From Bacillus sp. ZZV12-4809 (lineage in GTDB: Bacteria > Bacillota > Bacilli > Bacillales > Cytobacillaceae): a stretch of DNA of 64,000 nt. Position 1 is the stretch's first letter, and each line of letters begins with the position of its first letter. Position numbers and translations under genes: made by a program. Location: the NCBI RefSeq assembly GCF_009849585.1, contig NZ_VCRN01000001.1, positions 496,001-560,000 of the forward strand. The letters run 5' to 3'. This document shows positions 16,339 through 24,526 of the stretch, piece by piece. A model generated the notes under the pieces. The model was given only the letters and a program-made list of their open reading frames with translations. It was not told the DNA's origin and made no database searches.

Positions 16339-16662
16339 ATGTATGCGTATTTACTTTTAGGATTGGCCATTGTAACCGAGGTGTTTGGCAGTTCCATGCT
16401 CAAAGCATCAGACGGATTTAGAAAAGTGCTGCCCTCACTTGGCGTAATAATTGGATATGCTGCTGCTTTCTATGCCTTATCACTTGCATTAAAAACACTT
16501 CCTCTCGGCGTAGCCTATGCAATCTGGGCAGGCCTTGGAACTGTGCTTACATCCTTAGTCGGGATCTTTATTTACAAAGAGAAGGTAAACCGCAAAAAGT
16601 TTCTGGGCTTGGTTTTAATAGTTGGAGGGGTCATCTTATTAAATAGCGGCGGGGGCCATTAA
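16339..16662 (+). CDS. SMR efflux protein, first subunit of a pair (EbrA-like)
   Basis: The 107-aa protein has four membrane helices and the small multidrug resistance signature: Glu in AIVTEVFGSSMLKASDGF (membrane-embedded acidic residue), GVAYAIWAGLGTVLTSLVGI and LGLVLIVGGVILLN. It is followed after two bases by a second SMR gene, the usual layout of heterodimeric pumps such as EbrAB or YkkCD. Together they would export cationic compounds using the proton gradient. The KASDGF sequence is closer to EbrA than to YkkC. Confidence 0.88.
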   Translation: MYAYLLLGLAIVTEVFGSSMLKASDGFRKVLPSLGVIIGYAAAFYALSLALKTLPLGVAYAIWAGLGTVLTSLVGIFIYKEKVNRKKFLGLVLIVGGVILLNSGGGH

Positions 16663-16664
16663 AT

Positions 16665-17009
16665 ATGAGGGGATATGTATTCTTAATCATTTCAATCGCA
16701 GGAGAGGTTTTTGCTACTACCATGCTCAAACTGTCGGAAGGTTTTACTGTGCAGCTTCCATCTGCAGGAGTTGCCATTGGCTATGCACTTTCATTTTATT
16801 CCTTATCATTATGTCTTAAAACCGTTCCATTAAGTCTGGCTTACGCCATTTGGTCCGGGGCAGGGACTGCGTTAACTGCTTTGATAGGCGCCATTATTTG
16901 GGGAGAAGCTTTCAGCAGCCTCAAGATAGCCGGCATCATGCTGATTATTGGCGGTATCATTGTATTAAATTCATCTCACAGTGCCGAAACAGCAGAAGAG
17001 CCTTCATGA
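16665..17009 (+). CDS. SMR efflux protein, second subunit of a pair (EbrB-like)
   Basis: The 114-aa protein begins MRGYVFLIISIAGEVFATTM, with the conserved Glu in helix 1, KLSEGF, LAYAIWSGAGTALTALIGAI and a polar tail ending AEEPS. The tail and MRG start resemble EbrB. A GGGGG run in the end of the preceding gene acts as ribosome site, so the two are translationally linked. Confidence 0.88.
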   Translation: MRGYVFLIISIAGEVFATTMLKLSEGFTVQLPSAGVAIGYALSFYSLSLCLKTVPLSLAYAIWSGAGTALTALIGAIIWGEAFSSLKIAGIMLIIGGIIVLNSSHSAETAEEPS

Positions 17010-17025
17010 TGAGGCTCTTTTTTTT
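16995..17025 (+). terminator. Intrinsic terminator of the SMR pair
   Basis: AAGAGCC and GGCTCTT pair and are followed by seven or more T residues. The stop codon of the second SMR gene lies inside the hairpin loop. Confidence 0.85.
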
Positions 17026-17036
17026 ACATAAGCTCA

Positions 17037-17585
17037 TTATACAGAAAACAACTCATTAACCCTGACTCGCCAAATCATATGATGAGCCCCGTCCCCCCAA
17101 TAATCCTTAAACAAATAATCAGGTTCTTCAAACTTCTTTTCCCATATCTTTTGTGAATGTTTATAGCCCGAATCCAGACAGAACTCTTCCACACCTTTAT
17201 TCTTTAGAGTCAAATACATTTCATTTAGCAATTGATTGGCTATGCCTGAATTCTGATAGTCAGGATGTACAAATACTGTTCCCACTTCATAAAGACCACT
17301 GAGTGCCCCCTCTGTACATTTGTCTATGAGCTCACTTGCAGGTCCGTATTCAATAGTTCCGATAATCTTCTCCTCAGCTAAGGCAATTAAAAAAAATCTA
17401 TCATTGCCGCCGCTTAACAGATCATGCTGCAGATAACTATTCTTGGCTTCTATCTCTTTTTCTATGTCTTCGTGCAGCTCCCCTATACCTTCTTTATGAA
17501 ATGTATCGGTAATCACTGTTCTAAAGAATTGGTTCAGCTCATCTATATCCGCTGGCTTTGGTCTTCTTATTCGAGCTTTAACCAT
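17037..17585 (-). CDS. GNAT-family N-acetyltransferase
   Basis: The 182-aa protein has the acetyl-CoA-binding GNAT pattern: TIEYGPA, GLYEVGTVFVHPDYQNSGIANQLLNEMYLTL (motif A, here with a slightly diverged Q-x-x-G-x-A), and a C-terminal CLDSGY...FKDYWGDGAHHMIWR. AAAGGGAG lies before ATG 17585. The acceptor is unknown. Confidence 0.8.
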   Translation of the reverse strand: MVKARIRRPKPADIDELNQFFRTVITDTFHKEGIGELHEDIEKEIEAKNSYLQHDLLSGGNDRFFLIALAEEKIIGTIEYGPASELIDKCTEGALSGLYEVGTVFVHPDYQNSGIANQLLNEMYLTLKNKGVEEFCLDSGYKHSQKIWEKKFEEPDYLFKDYWGDGAHHMIWRVRVNELFSV

Positions 17586-17696
17586 ATTAGACTCTCCCTT
17601 TCAGCCATTTCCTTTAACCTGCCTAGAATAATCAAAGTGCCCCCTTAATCAGGGGCACTCTATGAACAACAGCTCTGTTCCGGACTTCTATCTTTT

Positions 17697-17888
17697 TCAG
17701 TCACCGCCTCCACCGCAGCCGCCGCCATCTCCTCCGAAATTACTACAACTATCCGAGCTGCTGCTATAATCTCCTATAAAATGATGGGAAGAGAAATCCC
17801 CGCTGTCATAAGTACGTTTCGATGGTTTGGAACCACTAATACCAATCAAAATAACAAGTAAAAAACCCATAATAATTATTCCTGACAT
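17697..17888 (-). CDS. Small membrane protein with Gly/Cys-rich tail
   Basis: Starting at ATG 17888 (AAGGGGTGATTAAC upstream), the 63-aa product has one hydrophobic helix (GIIIMGFLLVILIGISG), a Ser-rich segment and a tail DSCSNFGGDGGGCGGGGD. Similar glycine- and cysteine-rich tails occur in uncharacterised Bacillus membrane proteins. A hairpin (AGTGCCCC/GGGGCACT, 17636-17661) follows and may terminate transcription. Confidence 0.65.
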   Translation of the reverse strand: MSGIIIMGFLLVILIGISGSKPSKRTYDSGDFSSHHFIGDYSSSSDSCSNFGGDGGGCGGGGD

Positions 17889-18035
17889 GTTAATCACCCC
17901 TTATCTGAATATACGGATGACGGCTTATTTAGTTTCAGAAAATTTACAAAATAAAAGACTTTATTAATCTCCAGCAAGCTTTGCCGAAAAAACTAGTAAG
18001 ATGCTTTTGATTAAATAGAAAATGAGGATTTTAAC

Positions 18036-18503
18036 ATGAAAGAAATACTGGTTTATAGATATGAAGATGTTATTCACGCCCCCATTGATCTGGTTTTTAA
18101 ATACGTGGATGAAGATGAAAAGATAAAGCTCTGGAATACCATGCTGATCGAAAACATTTATGATAATGAGGAAAATAAACCAGTCCCGCATCCCGGGACT
18201 AAGTTTGTCACCGTTCAGAAAATGGATAAAAAAATCATCAAAATCAATTCCGAGTTAATTGAATATGAGGCTCCCTATAAAGTGGTTATGCACTCCCATT
18301 CCAAAGAGGGATTAAGCATTTCAAGGTATCTCTTATCAAGGGAGCATGATGGGACGCGCCTGATTGTGGAGGCAAGCCTGATTCCGAGCAGCCTCTTTTA
18401 TAAGCTGACAGCCAAACTTTTAGGCTGGACGGCTAAATTTGTGTTAGAAGAGCAATACGAGAATTTAAAGAGATATGTAGAGAATGAAGCGGAAGAAGAT
18501 TGA
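18036..18503 (+). CDS. SRPBCC (START-like) family protein
   Basis: The 155-aa protein has the Bet v1/START-like pattern YEDVIHAPIDLVFKYVDEDEKIKLW at the N terminus, central strands ending SREHDGTRLIVEASL, and a C-terminal helix FVLEEQYENLKRYVENEA. Such proteins bind hydrophobic ligands in a cavity. GAGGA precedes the start. It stands alone and convergent with the ChaB gene. Confidence 0.8.
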   Translation: MKEILVYRYEDVIHAPIDLVFKYVDEDEKIKLWNTMLIENIYDNEENKPVPHPGTKFVTVQKMDKKIIKINSELIEYEAPYKVVMHSHSKEGLSISRYLLSREHDGTRLIVEASLIPSSLFYKLTAKLLGWTAKFVLEEQYENLKRYVENEAEED

Positions 18504-18504
18504 A

Positions 18505-18533
18505 AAAAGGTGTCCTCGAACGGACACCTTTTA
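18505..18533. terminator. Bidirectional terminator between SRPBCC and ChaB genes
   Basis: AAAAAGGTGTCC and GGACACCTTTT form a long stem around CGAAC-like loop bases, with T or A runs on both sides, serving two convergent genes. Confidence 0.85.
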
Positions 18534-18538
18534 CCAAT

Positions 18539-18742
18539 CTACTCTTCTTTTTCAACCCACTTATCATTATCATTTTTCTCATATTTCTTCTTCACTGCAC
18601 TCCAGGCTACCTTAAAGGCCGTTTCTTCCTCATCATACTCTTCCCTTGCAGAATTAAACGCTTCCTTAAATATTTCCTGGGCGTGATGAGGAAGATTATC
18701 TTTGACAGAGTCCGGCAGATCACTTAGTTTATCGTATGGCAT
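18539..18742 (-). CDS. ChaB family protein
   Basis: The 67-aa protein begins MPYDKLSDLPDSVKDNLP and contains HHAQEIFKEAFNSAREEY and AFKVAWSAVKKKYEK, which define the ChaB domain. ChaB was first linked to the ChaA cation antiporter, but its role in Bacillus is unclear. GGGAGGAAG precedes the start. Confidence 0.9.
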   Translation of the reverse strand: MPYDKLSDLPDSVKDNLPHHAQEIFKEAFNSAREEYDEEETAFKVAWSAVKKKYEKNDNDKWVEKEE

Positions 18743-18867
18743 TATTTGCTTCCTCCCTTGTACATGTTCTAATAGGTATTTTTCCTGATAAGGTTTGTTT
18801 TAAACACATGCCAAAAGCAAATAATATTGGTTTCCACCCCTGAACGTACTTTTATAGATTCAAAAGA

Positions 18868-19344
18868 CTACTTCATTATCGGCAGCACTGTTGAATCCTT
18901 GATCTCTCTCAAAGCCAGGCTGGTCTGAATCTTCGTAATCCCCAATTCATTGAGCTTCCTGATAAACATCTCAAGCCCTTTGCGATCCTTGCAGGCGACC
19001 TTCAGCAAATAATCATACTCTCCTGTTAAACAATGACATTCTAAAACTTCCTTCATGGATTCCAGCGTCTTTTCAAGGGACTCCAGTTTATCAGCCTGGT
19101 GCATATTCGTGCTCATAAACACGAAGCATAATAAATCAAATCCTAGCTTCTCATGGTTGAGAATAGCGACATGCTCCTGGATATACCCTTCCGTTTCCAG
19201 CCTCTTAATTCTTGCATGTACAGCCGGAGCCGACAGATTCACCCTTTTCGACAGTTCCAGATTGCTGATCCGCGCGTCCTTTTGGAGCAAATCCAAGATT
19301 TTTATATCCAGGTGATCCAATACCTTGCTTACAATTGATTCCAC
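18868..19344 (-). CDS. Lrp/AsnC-family transcriptional regulator
   Basis: The frame starts at GTG 19344, with AAAGGGCGG upstream. The 158-aa product has an N-terminal helix-turn-helix (LDIKILDLLQKDARISNLEL, then VNLSAPAVHARIKRLETEGYI) and a C-terminal RAM ligand domain (HCLTGEYDYLLKVACKD, LGITKIQTSLALREIKDS). Such proteins sense amino acids and usually control the divergent neighbour. Here that is the EamA exporter starting at 19553, across a very AT-rich 208-bp intergenic region. Confidence 0.9.
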   Translation of the reverse strand: MESIVSKVLDHLDIKILDLLQKDARISNLELSKRVNLSAPAVHARIKRLETEGYIQEHVAILNHEKLGFDLLCFVFMSTNMHQADKLESLEKTLESMKEVLECHCLTGEYDYLLKVACKDRKGLEMFIRKLNELGITKIQTSLALREIKDSTVLPIMK

Positions 19345-19552
19345 TGTCCATCCGCCCTTTTCAATTATTCCAAATTAAGTTCAAACCAAATGCGTAAACT
19401 GAATTTTTTATTCTATTTCTCTGATAAACTTTTAATTATTTCTAATTAATATCATTATACAAAATTATCTTTAGGTTTTAATAAAAAATGTTAAAATTAT
19501 TCATATAAACAATGTCATTGTGCACAATGGCTCTGAAAAGGAGCTAAATGAC

Positions 19553-20482
19553 GTGAAATATTACCTGCTTCTTCTATTAACCAGCTTACTTTGGGGCGGA
19601 AATTTTATTGTTGGAAAAACGCTTGTAGATCATGCATCTCCTACTACCCTGACCATTTTGAGATGGGCCATCGCCATTATCTGTCTCGTTCCTCTTGTCT
19701 GGCATAAAGAGAAACGGCTGCTGCCGCCTAAAAAAGCCATTCTGCCATTATGGCTGATGGGCATTACGGGCGTAGCTTTGTTTCAGGCACTGCAATTCAT
19801 GGCACTGGAGAAAACATCAGCCACCAGCGTTGGCTTAATCTCTACTTTAAATATGTTCTCCATTGCTGCCTTCTCTTTTATTTTTCTTAAAGAAAAACTA
19901 AACACCCTGCAGCTCCTCTCCATGTTTGTTTCATTGTTTGGCGTCCTGCTGGTTCTTTCAAAAGGAAACCTGGAATTGCTGATTTCGCTGCAGTTTAATA
20001 GCGGGGATCTGTACATGATGGCCGCGGTGGGCATGTGGGGCATCTATTCCGTCTGCAGTAAATGGGCCATGTCTTTCGTTTCACCAATGATGTCCATCTT
20101 ATATTCAGGCTTCTTTGGCCTTCTTGTGCTTCTTCCGTTCGGCATGGCTGACTTCACCGTTACAGATGTCAGTGTTTCCTTTCTATTATCCATTCTGTAT
20201 ACAGGACTGATCTCAACCGTTCTTTGCATGGTGCTTTGGAACATTGGGATTTCCAAGGTGGGAGCGAGCACTTCCGGCCTGTTTTTAAACTTCAATCCCA
20301 TTTTCACAGCCCTATTGGCTTTTATCTTCTTAGGAGAAGTCATGAACTGGCTGCAAGCCATTGGAAGCATCATTGTCATTGCGGGTTGTTTCTTATTCTC
20401 CGCACTTAAAAAGAGGCCTGGAAAAACAAAAATGGGGATATCTTCACCTGTGTTCCTAAGGGAGCCAGTTAAGCAAAGATAA
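19553..20482 (+). CDS. EamA/DMT-family exporter
   Basis: GTG 19553 is preferred because GGAG sits 9 bases before it. A longer in-frame form from 19520 contains that site. The product, about 309 aa, has ten membrane helices in two EamA repeats: LLTSLLWGGNFIVGKTL, then SALKWA-like MWGIYSVCSKWAMSF. Family members export amino acids or metabolites. The divergent Lrp-type gene suggests amino-acid-responsive control. Confidence 0.85.
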   Translation: MKYYLLLLLTSLLWGGNFIVGKTLVDHASPTTLTILRWAIAIICLVPLVWHKEKRLLPPKKAILPLWLMGITGVALFQALQFMALEKTSATSVGLISTLNMFSIAAFSFIFLKEKLNTLQLLSMFVSLFGVLLVLSKGNLELLISLQFNSGDLYMMAAVGMWGIYSVCSKWAMSFVSPMMSILYSGFFGLLVLLPFGMADFTVTDVSVSFLLSILYTGLISTVLCMVLWNIGISKVGASTSGLFLNFNPIFTALLAFIFLGEVMNWLQAIGSIIVIAGCFLFSALKKRPGKTKMGISSPVFLREPVKQR

Positions 20483-20485
20483 AAA

Positions 20486-20521
20486 ATAGTGCCTGTTCCA
20501 TAAATGGGGCAGGCACTTTGC
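20486..20521 (+). terminator. Intrinsic terminator of the EamA gene
   Basis: AGTGCCTG and CAGGCACT pair around a 14-base loop and are followed by TTG. One of several terminators here with GTGCCTG/CAGGCAC arms. Confidence 0.75.
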
Positions 20522-20566
20522 ATACTTTATATTATGTACTATGGGCAGTGCAACTAGGCATTTGCC

Positions 20567-20860
20567 TCAATAAAATTCATTTAATAAGGAACTTTTATTC
20601 ACTGCTAAGTGATTAATAATCCCAGGAAGCTGAGAGTTATTGCTATGAAGCAATTCTTCATTTGGGACGGGTTTCTCTTGAACAAACTCTCTCCACTCAT
20701 CTTCAAGCTGCTGTAATGTTTTTCCGTAAACAGTATGCAGTTCCTGGAAGTTGTCCACATTAGGTTTCGGCACGCTGCAGCCAGCCATTAAAAACAGCAA
20801 AAATACAATGTTGCTGACTTTTATTAGTCTTCTCAAGCCATCCCAGCCTTTCTTAACCAT
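20567..20860 (-). CDS. Small lipoprotein, function unknown
   Basis: The 97-aa product has a basic N terminus, a hydrophobic stretch and lipobox LFLMAGC followed by a polar domain. Its ATG directly follows the stop codon of the preceding membrane-protein gene (TAAATG), so the two are co-translated. I do not recognise the domain. Confidence 0.65.
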   Translation of the reverse strand: MVKKGWDGLRRLIKVSNIVFLLFLMAGCSVPKPNVDNFQELHTVYGKTLQQLEDEWREFVQEKPVPNEELLHSNNSQLPGIINHLAVNKSSLLNEFY

Positions 20861-21235
20861 TTAGTGAGCTGTTAAGTTTCCTGCAAGATAAATAGCCATA
20901 CAGATGCTAATCCCCCATAGCAGAATTAAAATCAGGTAAAATATTTTTCTCCATAATCCTCCCCTGAAATAGACATGCACTAAAAAATAATAGATTAGAA
21001 AACTCCCAAAAATAAACAACAGGAATTCCATGGTTTTATCCATTGAAGGCAGCGGATTTGTCATATTGGTTAAAACCATACCTCCGAAAATAAATAGGCC
21101 AAAACCATATAATAACTTTTTCAGGCTTACTTCCTTTTGAGTTTTCAAGACATCCACCTCTTTTACTAATGGTACGAACTCCCAATAAGAAAGTTTCACC
21201 AAATGTTTACTTTTCTGCATTTCCTTAACGGACAT
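20861..21235 (-). CDS. Three-helix membrane protein, function unknown
   Basis: The 124-aa protein has a polar N-terminal region (about 40 residues) and three hydrophobic helices (LLYGFGLFIFGGMVL, FLLFIFGSFLIYYFLVHVY, IFYLILILLWGISICMAIYL). The ribosome site is weak. It is directly coupled to the downstream lipoprotein gene. No family recognised. Confidence 0.6.
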   Translation of the reverse strand: MSVKEMQKSKHLVKLSYWEFVPLVKEVDVLKTQKEVSLKKLLYGFGLFIFGGMVLTNMTNPLPSMDKTMEFLLFIFGSFLIYYFLVHVYFRGGLWRKIFYLILILLWGISICMAIYLAGNLTAH

Positions 21236-21401
21236 AGCATATAAATTAGCAAACTCATTAACACCAACATTCTTATACCTGATAAGGGGGTGCTCAACGC
21301 GATGCGGTATGCACCCCCAATTGATATTTTCCCGACTTATATTGAACCTGTTAACATGTTTACAGAATAGCTTAATACAATTCCTTTAGAGGTGATAAAA
21401 A

Positions 21402-21842
21402 GTGCCAAGAGTACAATATACCGACAGCGATGTGGCATTAATGGCAAGGATGATGAGAGCTGAGGCCGAAGGTGAAGGAAAACTGGGGATGCTGATGGTT
21501 GGAAATGTAATCGTCAATAGGCGGAAAGCGAATTGCCTCGACTTTGAAGGCCTAAGGACCATCCCACAGGTCATCTTCCAGGTGCAGGGCGGGAATTATT
21601 CTTTTGAAGCTGTTCAGAAAGGAAATGTCTTTTATAACAGAGCAAGAGGCGTGGAAAAAAGATTGGCCAGACAAACCTTAGATTATTGGAGACAGCATCC
21701 TTCCAAGTTTGCTCTCTGGTATTTCAATCCGTACGCTGCATGTCCGCCAACCTGGTACGACCAGCCTTTCTCAGGACAATTCAAAAAGCATTGCTACTAT
21801 GAACCAAAAGCAAATACATGTGAAGGAGCCTATACTTGGTGA
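21402..21842 (+). CDS. cwlJ: Spore cortex-lytic hydrolase, CwlJ type
   Basis: The frame starts at GTG 21402 after AGAGGTGAT. The 146-aa product is a hydrolase_2 (SleB/CwlJ catalytic) domain without a signal peptide or peptidoglycan-binding domain: LMARMMRAEAEGEGKLGMLM with the catalytic Glu, GNVIVNRR, FYNRAR and a C-terminal FNPYAACPPTWYDQP. Lack of a signal and this length match CwlJ, which is made in the mother cell and lyses cortex during germination. An AATACAAT element just upstream resembles a SigE -10. A classic gerQ neighbour is absent. Confidence 0.9.
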   Translation: MPRVQYTDSDVALMARMMRAEAEGEGKLGMLMVGNVIVNRRKANCLDFEGLRTIPQVIFQVQGGNYSFEAVQKGNVFYNRARGVEKRLARQTLDYWRQHPSKFALWYFNPYAACPPTWYDQPFSGQFKKHCYYEPKANTCEGAYTW

Positions 21843-22467
21843 ACAAGACCCCCATTATTGGGGGATCTTTTTCCTTATTATATGTTTTTTGAAGGGCATC
21901 TGAATAATAATCATCTATAACCAGCATGGGTTCCTGTATAGATTCCAGGAGCCTTTCTATATCGACAGATTCCTGTTCCGCTTCTTTGCTGACATTTCGA
22001 TACACAGAAATTACTGCTTCCATTTTTTCTTTATCTTCATCGCTAATCCTATATGACTTGTTCTTCAGAAACTTATTAGTCATGTCATCTAAAAACATAT
22101 CAGCGTGAAACAAGCTATATTGAAGCAAATTCCATTCCTTTATCTTATCCTCCATATGTATTGTGTACATACTGGACAAATAGGATTTAATACTCCTGCT
22201 CTCACCTCTGACAACCCTCCATGAGTCAAACAATTGGTCTTTCTTTTCATCTTCTTGTTCAATAGGTATCTGCATAAATATCTCCAGCCGGTGAGCCAAA
22301 TTATCCCCAATTACAGATATAGTCCGCAAATGCTCATAATTTTTTTCCTGACTTTGCTTAATATGATTTCTGTAACCGAGATTTATAAAAATACTATATA
22401 TAAAATAGGAGACTAATAATGTTATTAGCATTCTCTTAAGATACTTTTTCATATTCCTTTTCTTCAT
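21781..22467 (-). CDS. Membrane-anchored protein of unknown function, overlapping cwlJ
   Basis: The 228-aa product starts at ATG 22467 after GGAGGAGG. It has a basic N terminus, one membrane helix (about 13-30) and a long helical, charged outer or inner domain. Its last 20 codons run antiparallel into the cwlJ coding sequence for 62 bases and pass through the cwlJ terminator. No family recognised. Confidence 0.65.
   Translation of the reverse strand: MKKRNMKKYLKRMLITLLVSYFIYSIFINLGYRNHIKQSQEKNYEHLRTISVIGDNLAHRLEIFMQIPIEQEDEKKDQLFDSWRVVRGESRSIKSYLSSMYTIHMEDKIKEWNLLQYSLFHADMFLDDMTNKFLKNKSYRISDEDKEKMEAVISVYRNVSKEAEQESVDIERLLESIQEPMLVIDDYYSDALQKTYNKEKDPPIMGVLFTKYRLLHMYLLLVHSSNAF
21845..21872 (+). 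terminator. Intrinsic terminator of cwlJ
   Basis: GACCCCC and GGGGGATC pair around ATTATT-type loop bases and are followed by TTTTT. It lies inside the coding region of the convergent gene at 21781-22467. Confidence 0.85.
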
Positions 22468-22491
22468 TTGATCCTCCTCCGTAACTTCCTT

Positions 22492-22520
22492 TACAAAAAT
22501 AAAGAGCCGCCATCCGGCAG
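22492..22520 (-). terminator. Intrinsic terminator of a 52-aa membrane protein gene
   Basis: Minus strand: AGCTGCC and GGCGGCT pair around GGAT and are followed by CTTTATTTTT. Confidence 0.7.
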
Positions 22521-22525
22521 CTGAA

Positions 22526-22684
22526 CTAATTGATAAAATGGATTAACACTGCTCCCCAATAAAGAAAACTTATAGCCAGAAAAACGACTGCAAATGTGGA
22601 TAACATTTTTGGTAATTTACCATATGTATAAATAAGCGCACACCCTACTGCGATGTGAATAATAACAAAAAGAAAAAGGTACAT
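22526..22684 (-). CDS. Small two-helix membrane protein (52 aa)
   Basis: ATG 22684 follows AGAGGTGGG. The product begins MYLFLFVIIHIAVGCALIY, has a YGKLPKML loop and a second helix ending GAVLIHFIN. Good ribosome site and own terminator support expression. Function unknown. Confidence 0.65.
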   Translation of the reverse strand: MYLFLFVIIHIAVGCALIYTYGKLPKMLSTFAVVFLAISFLYWGAVLIHFIN

Positions 22685-22744
22685 TTTCCCACCTCTTTTT
22701 CAAATGGTATCATGTATTACTTTGGAAAGTAACCCCATTATTAA

Positions 22745-22776
22745 AAAAAGCCGCCCTTGTCCGAAGAACGGCTAAT
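22745..22776 (-). terminator. Intrinsic terminator of the 22787-23248 gene
   Basis: Minus strand: AGCCGTTCTT and AAGGGCGGCT form a 10-pair stem around CGGAC and are followed by seven T residues. Confidence 0.8.
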
Positions 22777-22786
22777 TCTGATCATT

Positions 22787-23248
22787 TCATATAAAGGCAT
22801 CCATAACATATACGCCACCCATAAACATTATCCAGATGAGAACCGGCAAACCGAAAGATTTCAAAGCATTCCTCCAGCCTCCGATTTGTTTTCGCTGTAA
22901 AACATTATCCGTAACAAAAAATAATAAAGCTGCAGCTAAACTGTATCCAAGCAGAATTAATCCAAAAAGCAGGTGAAGTAGTAATGAAATAGAAAATTCC
23001 AGTTTCCTGTTGGTATGATTCGAAATAAATAAAGCTATGCAGTCACTAATGATAGAAGTTACTGTGCCATAAACCAGGATGATCGGAATGCTGTACATAA
23101 GATAGAAGGGAGTAGACAGTAACACCCCCTGAAAGTACTCTCCGGCTGAATTAACTTCTCCGCCAAACGGATCCACTATAATCAGGCCTAACATAACGGC
23201 GAACAGCGATCCTGTTATAGATGCAGCTATTATCTTTCTTGCAAGCAT
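22787..23248 (-). CDS. Polytopic membrane protein, possibly UPF0715-like
   Basis: The 153-aa protein has four hydrophobic segments, including YLMYSIPIILVYGTVTSIISD, which recalls the UPF0715 (YwlA-type) membrane proteins. The upstream ribosome site is weak, so the start is uncertain. It is single with its own terminator. Function unknown. Confidence 0.6.
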   Translation of the reverse strand: MLARKIIAASITGSLFAVMLGLIIVDPFGGEVNSAGEYFQGVLLSTPFYLMYSIPIILVYGTVTSIISDCIALFISNHTNRKLEFSISLLLHLLFGLILLGYSLAAALLFFVTDNVLQRKQIGGWRNALKSFGLPVLIWIMFMGGVYVMDAFI

Positions 23249-23319
23249 TTTACTGATATTGTGTTTGATAAGAGATCACTCCCCGTTATGAATTTGCATG
23301 GATAATACATGTGACCTTT

Positions 23320-23526
23320 TCACCAAATATTAAAAACTATAAAGACCATAAAAAATGCAACAGCTATCCTCCCAATCTGCCATAATACAAAATTTCCTTT
23401 ATCGCTATTTACCTTTCCTTCATATATATCACGTTTGATCGTTTTTGAAAATATTAACAATTTCGCTAATGACCTCGGTGACATCACCAGGAAAGCGGAT
23501 TTTCTATAGATAATCCGCTTTCCCAT
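23320..23526 (-). CDS. Small membrane protein, start uncertain
   Basis: A frame ending in WQIGRIAVAFFMVFIVFNIW encodes a basic N-terminal half and one C-terminal helix. Starts are possible at ATG 23526 (MGKRIIYRKS, weak AAAGAG upstream) or ATG 23484 (MSPRSLAK). If the first is used, the perfect 12-bp stem at 23490-23523 lies in the coding region; if the second, it is just upstream. No family recognised. Confidence 0.4.
   Translation of the reverse strand: MGKRIIYRKSAFLVMSPRSLAKLLIFSKTIKRDIYEGKVNSDKGNFVLWQIGRIAVAFFMVFIVFNIW
23490..23523. other. Perfect 12-bp inverted repeat
   Basis: GGAAAGCGGATT and AATCCGCTTTCC flank a 10-base loop with no T-run on either strand, so it is not a standard terminator. 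It overlaps the start region of the small membrane-protein frame. Confidence 0.6.
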
Positions 23527-23577
23527 TGACAGGCTCTTTAATGTCTCCTTGATTTGATTCCGCCTGCACAACAAAAC

Positions 23578-23625
23578 AAAGTGCCTGCATCTGTCTGCTG
23601 TTAAGCAGACTGACACAGGCACCTA
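23578..23625 (-). terminator. Long terminator hairpin of the IDEAL gene
   Basis: GTGCCTG and CAGGCAC arms enclose an inner TCTGCT/AGCAGA stem; on the minus strand TTTGTTTTG follows. It starts just beyond the IDEAL stop. Confidence 0.75.
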
Positions 23626-23632
23626 TCCGAAT

Positions 23633-23962
23633 TTAATTAACATCCTTCACAAGCTCTCTCATTGAGTTTAGCTTCGAGGTCAGCTCAAAGAACCATTCTT
23701 CATCTCCCGTGGAAAGAGCAAGGTCAATCAGGAAATGAATCTGTTCCTTGTTGGCTACTTTCGCCGCCGGCATTTTTTTAACCTGCTTGCTCTGCAGCGG
23801 AATAATTTTGCCTTCAATGGTTTTATTATCACTCGAAATCACCTTTGTCTTAATAATACCTTCTTCCAGGTTTTCGATATAGCCAATGATTAGCTCCCCT
23901 TCACGGGATTTGCCTTTAACCCAATCCCCTGCTTTTAAAATAGCATTCTGGCTGGACATCAT
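23633..23962 (-). CDS. IDEAL-domain protein
   Basis: The 109-aa protein has an N-terminal beta-rich part (AGDWVKGKSREGELIIGYIE) and a C-terminal IDEAL motif region, EQIHFLIDLALSTGDEEWFFEL. The IDEAL domain is a short helical motif in several Bacillales proteins, proposed to mediate protein interactions. GAGGTGGGAG precedes the start. Role unknown. Confidence 0.8.
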   Translation of the reverse strand: MMSSQNAILKAGDWVKGKSREGELIIGYIENLEEGIIKTKVISSDNKTIEGKIIPLQSKQVKKMPAAKVANKEQIHFLIDLALSTGDEEWFFELTSKLNSMRELVKDVN

Positions 23963-24035
23963 ATTCTCCCACCTCTTTTTTAATCTGTAATATTTTTTGT
24001 TACATTTTAATGATGGAAAGCTTGTTAGCTCCCAA

Positions 24036-24449
24036 TTAATTTTCTTTATAGATTAAGTCAACGATATCTTTTATGGTATAGTGCTTCAAATATTCACCGA
24101 GATGTTCCTCTGCGCCTAAGAAAATGCTGATCAGGACTCTTTGCATATTGGCACCCACTACACACGCCTCATTTGAATCCGGACACTTGGGCTGTAGAGC
24201 ACCTTCAGATGTAATCTTATAAATATCCCAAAGATTCACTTCACTTAAATCCCGGGCAAAAATAAATCCGCCGCCCGTTCCTTCTTTCGATTTAATAAAT
24301 CCATGTTTTTTTAATAGACTCAGGACTTTTCGGATGCGGACCGGATGGACACATGCGCTTTCAGAAATTGCATCGCTTGTTGACATGCGATCCAGCTGCA
24401 GAGCGAGATACGTTAAACTGTGAATGGCAAGAGTAAAATCGCTATTCAT
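24036..24449 (-). CDS. saiR: Rrf2-family regulator, SaiR/YwnA type
   Basis: The 137-aa protein has an Rrf2 winged helix (FTLAIHSLTYLALQLDRM, VHPVRIRKVLSLLKKHGFI, GTGGGFIFARDL) and two Cys in QPKCPDSNEACVVG rather than the three-Cys iron-sulfur set. It follows an Spx-paralogue gene. In Bacillus anthracis the Rrf2 protein SaiR represses spxA2, so the same pairing is inferred. One copy of a CTGT-N13-ACAG palindrome lies before this gene and two before the spx paralogue. Confidence 0.8.
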   Translation of the reverse strand: MNSDFTLAIHSLTYLALQLDRMSTSDAISESACVHPVRIRKVLSLLKKHGFIKSKEGTGGGFIFARDLSEVNLWDIYKITSEGALQPKCPDSNEACVVGANMQRVLISIFLGAEEHLGEYLKHYTIKDIVDLIYKEN

Positions 24450-24476
24450 GGCCGGCCTCCTATATTGTGCTGTATA

Positions 24477-24497
24477 CTGTCATGTTATGATTTACAG
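24477..24497. promoter_or_regulatory. Putative SaiR operator upstream of saiR
   Basis: A 21-bp CTGT-N13-ACAG element (CTGTCATGTTATG then ATTTACAG). It matches in length and ends the two elements before the spx paralogue and lies 28 bases before the saiR start codon. Confidence 0.5.
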
Positions 24498-24526
24498 ATT
24501 AGCTTGTCAAGAAATCAAAGCAGTTC

